NCBI RefSeq assembly: GCF_001723605.1
Contig: NZ_CP017111.1
Coordinates: forward strand, 2,914,001-2,978,000
Direction of reading: 5' to 3'
Length of the DNA: 64,000 bases
Source: Sulfurospirillum halorespirans DSM 13726
GTDB lineage: Bacteria; Campylobacterota; Campylobacteria; Campylobacterales; Sulfurospirillaceae
Shown: positions 61,564-64,000 of the stretch, piece after piece
How the letters are laid out: every line of letters begins with the position of its first letter
Position numbering within the stretch: position 1 is the stretch's first letter
Made by a program: the position numbers and the translations under genes
Notes under the pieces: model-generated
Told to the model about the DNA's origin: nothing
What the model saw: the letters and a program-made list of their open reading frames with translations, nothing else
Databases searched by the model: none

Positions 61564-62583
61564 TTAGTGGCTTTGCGATGCCAAAACAAACATTTGCGCA
61601 TGTTCATTTTCAAATGTATAACACCGCTCACACACCTTTTCACCGCCTTTGTAGGAAAAAGCACATTTACATGTAAGGCAGACCTGTAGATCGTGGTGCA
61701 TTAAAACAACCGCTAGATCATAGGCAAAATCCACCAAATCCACCGCTTTGCGCACCTGTCGTATCGCCTCTTTTTTACAAATCGCTTCACAAATACCACA
61801 CCCGATACACGTGCCCATTTGAAAAAGAAGCTCAGTCTGATCATGGTTGTAACTCAGTGCATGGGTCGGGCAAAACTGCACACACTCTTTGCAGTTATCG
61901 CACGTTTGCAAAACCTCTTTCGTATGTACAAAAGAGAAAGGCTCCACCTTCAAACTCGCAGAAAGTGTTGTTTTAAGCACTTTTTTGAGCTCAAACCGCG
62001 GTGCTTCTGGTAAGCTTGGAACATATTTAGCAGGTGCGATGAAACGCTCAAAAAAGGCTCTGCGTGTGCTCGCTTTGGGCTTTTGGAAAGAGAAGCTAAT
62101 GCGTTCATTTTTGTGCAATTTGCCCACAAAATCATTGGCTTCATCAATGCGCGCACGAATCCTTTGCTCAACCGCACCCCCACGGTTATGCTCACACATT
62201 GCACACTCCAAAAGATGACATGTAACGTTTTTTCCCTCCAGCAAAAGCGCACACCATTCATCAACGCTAAATGCTCCCAAGCAGGGCATTTCACCTTTAC
62301 ATGTAAAGAGTGGTGAGCTCTCTTTTTTCACATACTCTAACGCTTTTTGCAAGGAAAATCCATACAATGAAAGCGCTTTGGTTGGACACGCTCCCATACA
62401 TGCGCCGCACTGTGTGCACAAAGAACTCAGGCGCAGTTTGCCTTGCTTGAAAACAAACGCCTCGTGCGCACACGAATCTTGGCAGAGCGTACACGCATTG
62501 TTGGCATATTCATTGCGCAAACACGCCAAACGATCCAACGCAAACGCCCCAACGCGGTCGATGTAGCGTGTTCGATCTAACAT
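61564..62583 (-). CDS. Polyferredoxin with three 4Fe-4S motifs
   Basis: The 339-residue protein has CxxCxxCxxxCP motifs at about 56-66 (CTQCGACMGACP), 228-240 (CDNCKECVQFCP) and 262-275 (CIGCGICEAICK). Two further Cys pairs lie at about 31-38 and near the C-terminus (CLTCKC and CERC). It has no membrane segment. It lies next to TorD and a cytochrome c/EB_dh protein, so it probably passes electrons to or helps mature a molybdoenzyme, as in formate dehydrogenase or DMSO-reductase-type loci. Two palindromes are inside; one supplies Cys in CLTCKC. Confidence 0.82.
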   Translation of the reverse strand: MLDRTRYIDRVGAFALDRLACLRNEYANNACTLCQDSCAHEAFVFKQGKLRLSSLCTQCGACMGACPTKALSLYGFSLQKALEYVKKESSPLFTCKGEMPCLGAFSVDEWCALLLEGKNVTCHLLECAMCEHNRGGAVEQRIRARIDEANDFVGKLHKNERISFSFQKPKASTRRAFFERFIAPAKYVPSLPEAPRFELKKVLKTTLSASLKVEPFSFVHTKEVLQTCDNCKECVQFCPTHALSYNHDQTELLFQMGTCIGCGICEAICKKEAIRQVRKAVDLVDFAYDLAVVLMHHDLQVCLTCKCAFSYKGGEKVCERCYTFENEHAQMFVLASQSH

Positions 62584-63137
62584 AGTCCCTCATAATCAGC
62601 GATGATAAACTCTGCACCCAACGTGCAAAGCCCCTTGTAAAAAGGTGTTTGCGCCATCTCCATCATGCTTAAAAGATAGATCGGCGCCCAGTTGAGAAGA
62701 TGCTTTTGCAGAAACGCTCTTTGCGCATCCATCTCTTTTTTCAGGATCAAATTTTGCATAAAGGCACACTCAAAACTAAGATGATCGGGGGCTAAAAGCT
62801 CAGATTTGCTCAGGGTGAGCTCGTAGCCATGTTCAAAATAAAACTGCATGACAGGGTTTTGAAGCCCAACCAAAACCTCTTCTTTGTCCTCCAAAATGGA
62901 TGATTCGATGGGAAGTGAGTGCATCACAAAGAGTGAATTAAAATCGACATTGAGGGCTTCTTCAAGCTCAAGAAGAGGCGTGGTTTCAAACCACTCTTTG
63001 TGCTCTTCCATCACAAGCTCTAAAATCGCTTGATCGCTTTGAAGCTCTTTAATAAGCTTTTCATCCAAAGCGGTTGCAAACATTTTGGATAAAAAAGCGT
63101 ACATCTGGGCACGGTTTTTGGCATTCACTATAAACAT
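62577..63137 (-). CDS. TorD-family molybdoenzyme chaperone
   Basis: The 186-residue soluble helical protein begins MFIVNAKNRAQMYAFLSKMF and has HLSFECAFMQNLILKKEMDA, LLNWAPIYL and TPFYKGLCTLG. These match TorD/DmsD/NarJ-like redox-enzyme maturation proteins, which hold apo-molybdoenzymes until the bis-MGD cofactor is inserted and Tat export occurs. The catalytic subunit must lie upstream, beyond the window. It overlaps both neighbours by 7 to 10 bases, showing operon organisation. Confidence 0.87.
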   Translation of the reverse strand: MFIVNAKNRAQMYAFLSKMFATALDEKLIKELQSDQAILELVMEEHKEWFETTPLLELEEALNVDFNSLFVMHSLPIESSILEDKEEVLVGLQNPVMQFYFEHGYELTLSKSELLAPDHLSFECAFMQNLILKKEMDAQRAFLQKHLLNWAPIYLLSMMEMAQTPFYKGLCTLGAEFIIADYEGLC

Positions 63138-63517
63138 CCCTTAAAGAAGCTTTTTTGAGGTGGTGGTGGCGCTTTAAAACCACTCGCGATGATGGTATCA
63201 CCTCGCAGTTCCCCCATGATCGTCACATCGCTCCTGTTCATCGGCTCATCGAGTTTATAGCGAGAAATTGTACTGTAATCAATCGTATAGATTTTTTGCT
63301 CATTGTGAACAAACAACACGAGTTCATCGGTTACGTTATCGCCAAACTCCCAGCTTTTGAAACACTCACCACTGCCACACACAAAGCTTTCCAAACGACA
63401 GTCTGAAAAGTAACCATTCTGCGCGCACCATTTACTGGTTAAAAACCCTTTTTTCTCGATACTCTCGGCACATACACTGACCGCCAAAAGCACCAATAAC
63501 AGTGTCATTTTTTTCAT
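63128..63517 (-). CDS. Small exported protein of unknown function
   Basis: The 129-residue protein has a signal peptide (MKKMTLLLVLLAVSVCA) and four Cys in the mature part (residues about 31-60: WCAQNGYFSDC and VCGSGEC) that may form disulfides or bind a cofactor. I recognise no family. It overlaps TorD by ten bases and the upstream cytochrome gene by four, so it belongs to the same respiratory operon, and a periplasmic assembly or electron-transfer role is possible. Confidence 0.72.
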   Translation of the reverse strand: MKKMTLLLVLLAVSVCAESIEKKGFLTSKWCAQNGYFSDCRLESFVCGSGECFKSWEFGDNVTDELVLFVHNEQKIYTIDYSTISRYKLDEPMNRSDVTIMGELRGDTIIASGFKAPPPPQKSFFKGCL

Positions 63518-63999
63518 TTTTCGACCTCCACTTTGAGGGTTTTCATAAAGGCAACCAGATCATTCACGCTTTTCTCATCCAAATGCGCAAACGGTGGCAT
63601 CGTTGATGTACGCACGCCTTTTTCATCGCTTGTGTACCATAAAAAGTTTTTGTGCGCATTCAGGTTGTAGCCAGGAACCACGACCGCACTTGGCTCCATG
63701 ATGGACTCTTTTAGGTAACTTGCATTGGCGTATCCTCCGATATTGGAGAGATTTGGCGCCATGTAGTTAGGGGCATTTTTCACCGTTTTGTACTGATGAC
63801 ACGCCGAACAGTTCTCCATCATCAGCGTTTCACCATTGCTCGCATCACCTTTGACTTCATCCAAAAGGGCTAACGCTTTGGCTTTAGCATCCAGACTCAC
63901 ACCCACCCAAGCACTTAGGAGTTTTGAGCCATCACGGTTTTTCTTCTCGCCATCCCAGATCGCAAAAGCAACAGGAAAACTGTCCTGAAGGCTTAGGTG
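63514..63999 (-). CDS. Cytochrome c fused to an ethylbenzene-dehydrogenase-type heme-binding domain (truncated by window end)
   Basis: The frame runs to the window edge without a stop, so the GTG at 63906 is internal. The visible N-terminal part, LQDSFPVAFAIWDGEKKNRD and following SKLLSAW, matches the C-terminal end of the EB_dh/DMSO-reductase type II gamma subunit that holds heme b. The C-terminal part (from about 63870) is a class I cytochrome c with CSACHQYKT, a Met ligand region (STMPPFAHLDEKS) and DLVAFMKTLKV. Such fused subunits pass electrons between a quinone pool or cytochromes and a molybdoenzyme. The main catalytic subunits should lie upstream, outside the window. Confidence 0.83.
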   Translation of the reverse strand, partial: HLSLQDSFPVAFAIWDGEKKNRDGSKLLSAWVGVSLDAKAKALALLDEVKGDASNGETLMMENCSACHQYKTVKNAPNYMAPNLSNIGGYANASYLKESIMEPSAVVVPGYNLNAHKNFLWYTSDEKGVRTSTMPPFAHLDEKSVNDLVAFMKTLKVEVEK

Positions 64000-64000
64000 C

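Larger units (their letters stand above)
2304..62306. repeat. Highly iterated 10-bp palindrome TTACATGTAA (35 copies in the window)
   Basis: Perfect copies begin at 2304, 3300, 3341, 3704, 5187, 9141, 12785, 16912, 17094, 21409, 23582, 24037, 25884, 25904, 30979, 32033, 36340, 38028, 38377, 41864, 44490, 45057, 46697, 47780, 48722, 50462, 51484, 52917, 53400, 54360, 58092, 60665, 60685, 61667 and 62297. Twenty-five are inside genes and ten between genes. Most are extended to TTTACATGTAAA or one base less. With about 60% A+T a given 10-mer of this composition is expected about 0.2 times in 64 kb, so enrichment is near 200-fold. In genes the sequence is read as LHV(K) in 14 cases and TC(K) in 11; the third frame contains a stop and is never used. 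Confidence 0.93.

Noticed and set aside
2304-62306. The palindrome as a Crp-, Fnr- or nonulosonate-type regulator operator
   Set aside because: About 70% of copies lie inside genes and the genes are unrelated in function, so a regulon operator cannot account for the distribution.
1-64000. CRISPR array, tRNA, rRNA or insertion sequence
   Set aside because: I looked for regularly spaced direct repeats, tRNA-like cloverleafs, rRNA segments and transposase motifs and found none. The palindrome copies are irregularly spaced and have no spacers of constant length.

Overview
The window looks like a chromosome segment from a Campylobacterota (epsilonproteobacterial) organism, most likely Sulfurospirillum or a close relative. 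This rests on protein-family content and gene neighbourhoods, not a database search. Supporting points are the futalosine-pathway menaquinone gene next to fliQ and murB, the eno-recA pair followed by an FtsB-like gene and an AMIN-domain gene, a short BioB, a sigma-28 flagellin gene beside a Maf glycosyltransferase, a katA-ankyrin pair, NosL-type copper proteins and a TorD/polyferredoxin/heme-binding respiratory cluster.

Region 1 (1-21.4 kb) is a surface-sugar and flagellin-glycosylation island, almost entirely on the minus strand. In map order it holds the tail of a nucleotide-sugar epimerase, a DUF354 protein, four methyltransferases, a glutamine-dependent asparagine-synthase-like amidotransferase, a GT4 glycosyltransferase, a dTDP-glucose-dehydratase-like enzyme, two radical SAM/SPASM proteins (one with a fused GNAT acetyltransferase domain) and a second asparagine-synthase homologue broken by a one-base frameshift at a G6 tract. 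Two tandem membrane-anchored glycosyltransferases, a GT41-like glycosyltransferase, a Maf protein and flagellin follow. The flagellin gene has its own strong terminator and a near-consensus sigma-28 promoter. I infer that the locus makes and attaches an amidated, methylated and perhaps radically modified sugar to flagellin or another surface glycan.

Region 2 (21.4-47.8 kb) is mostly core genome: topA, bioB, gltA, eno, recA, mqnD, fliQ, murB, tsaD, dxr, cdsA and an RqcH/NFACT gene. It also holds a large GGDEF-EAL sensor, transporters, a metallophosphoesterase, glycerate kinase and ogt. Region 3 (47.8-61.5 kb) has catalase with its ankyrin partner, a Crp/Fnr regulator next to a DUF2892 gene with a recognisable operator and promoter, leuC, mobA, a degenerate GGDEF-EAL protein, a double-NosL protein, phospholipase A, an RRM protein, and moaC with a structured leader. 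Region 4 (61.5-64 kb) is the downstream end of a respiratory operon: polyferredoxin, TorD chaperone, a small secreted protein, and a cytochrome c fused to an ethylbenzene-dehydrogenase-type heme-binding domain that runs off the window.

Two sequence signals run across the whole window and are not explained by genes. The first is a 10-bp palindrome, TTACATGTAA, found 35 times by eye, where roughly 0.2 copies would be expected by chance. It lies in both coding and intergenic DNA, and at two convergent gene junctions two copies face each other to form a bidirectional terminator. This resembles the HIP1 palindrome of cyanobacteria or the DNA uptake sequences of Neisseria, and I know of no described function for it. 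The second is a roughly 100-bp structured intergenic repeat in four copies plus one truncated copy. I saw no tRNA, rRNA, CRISPR array or insertion sequence. No gene-free stretch reaches 300 bases; the longest (58384-58675) is described under the moaC leader.
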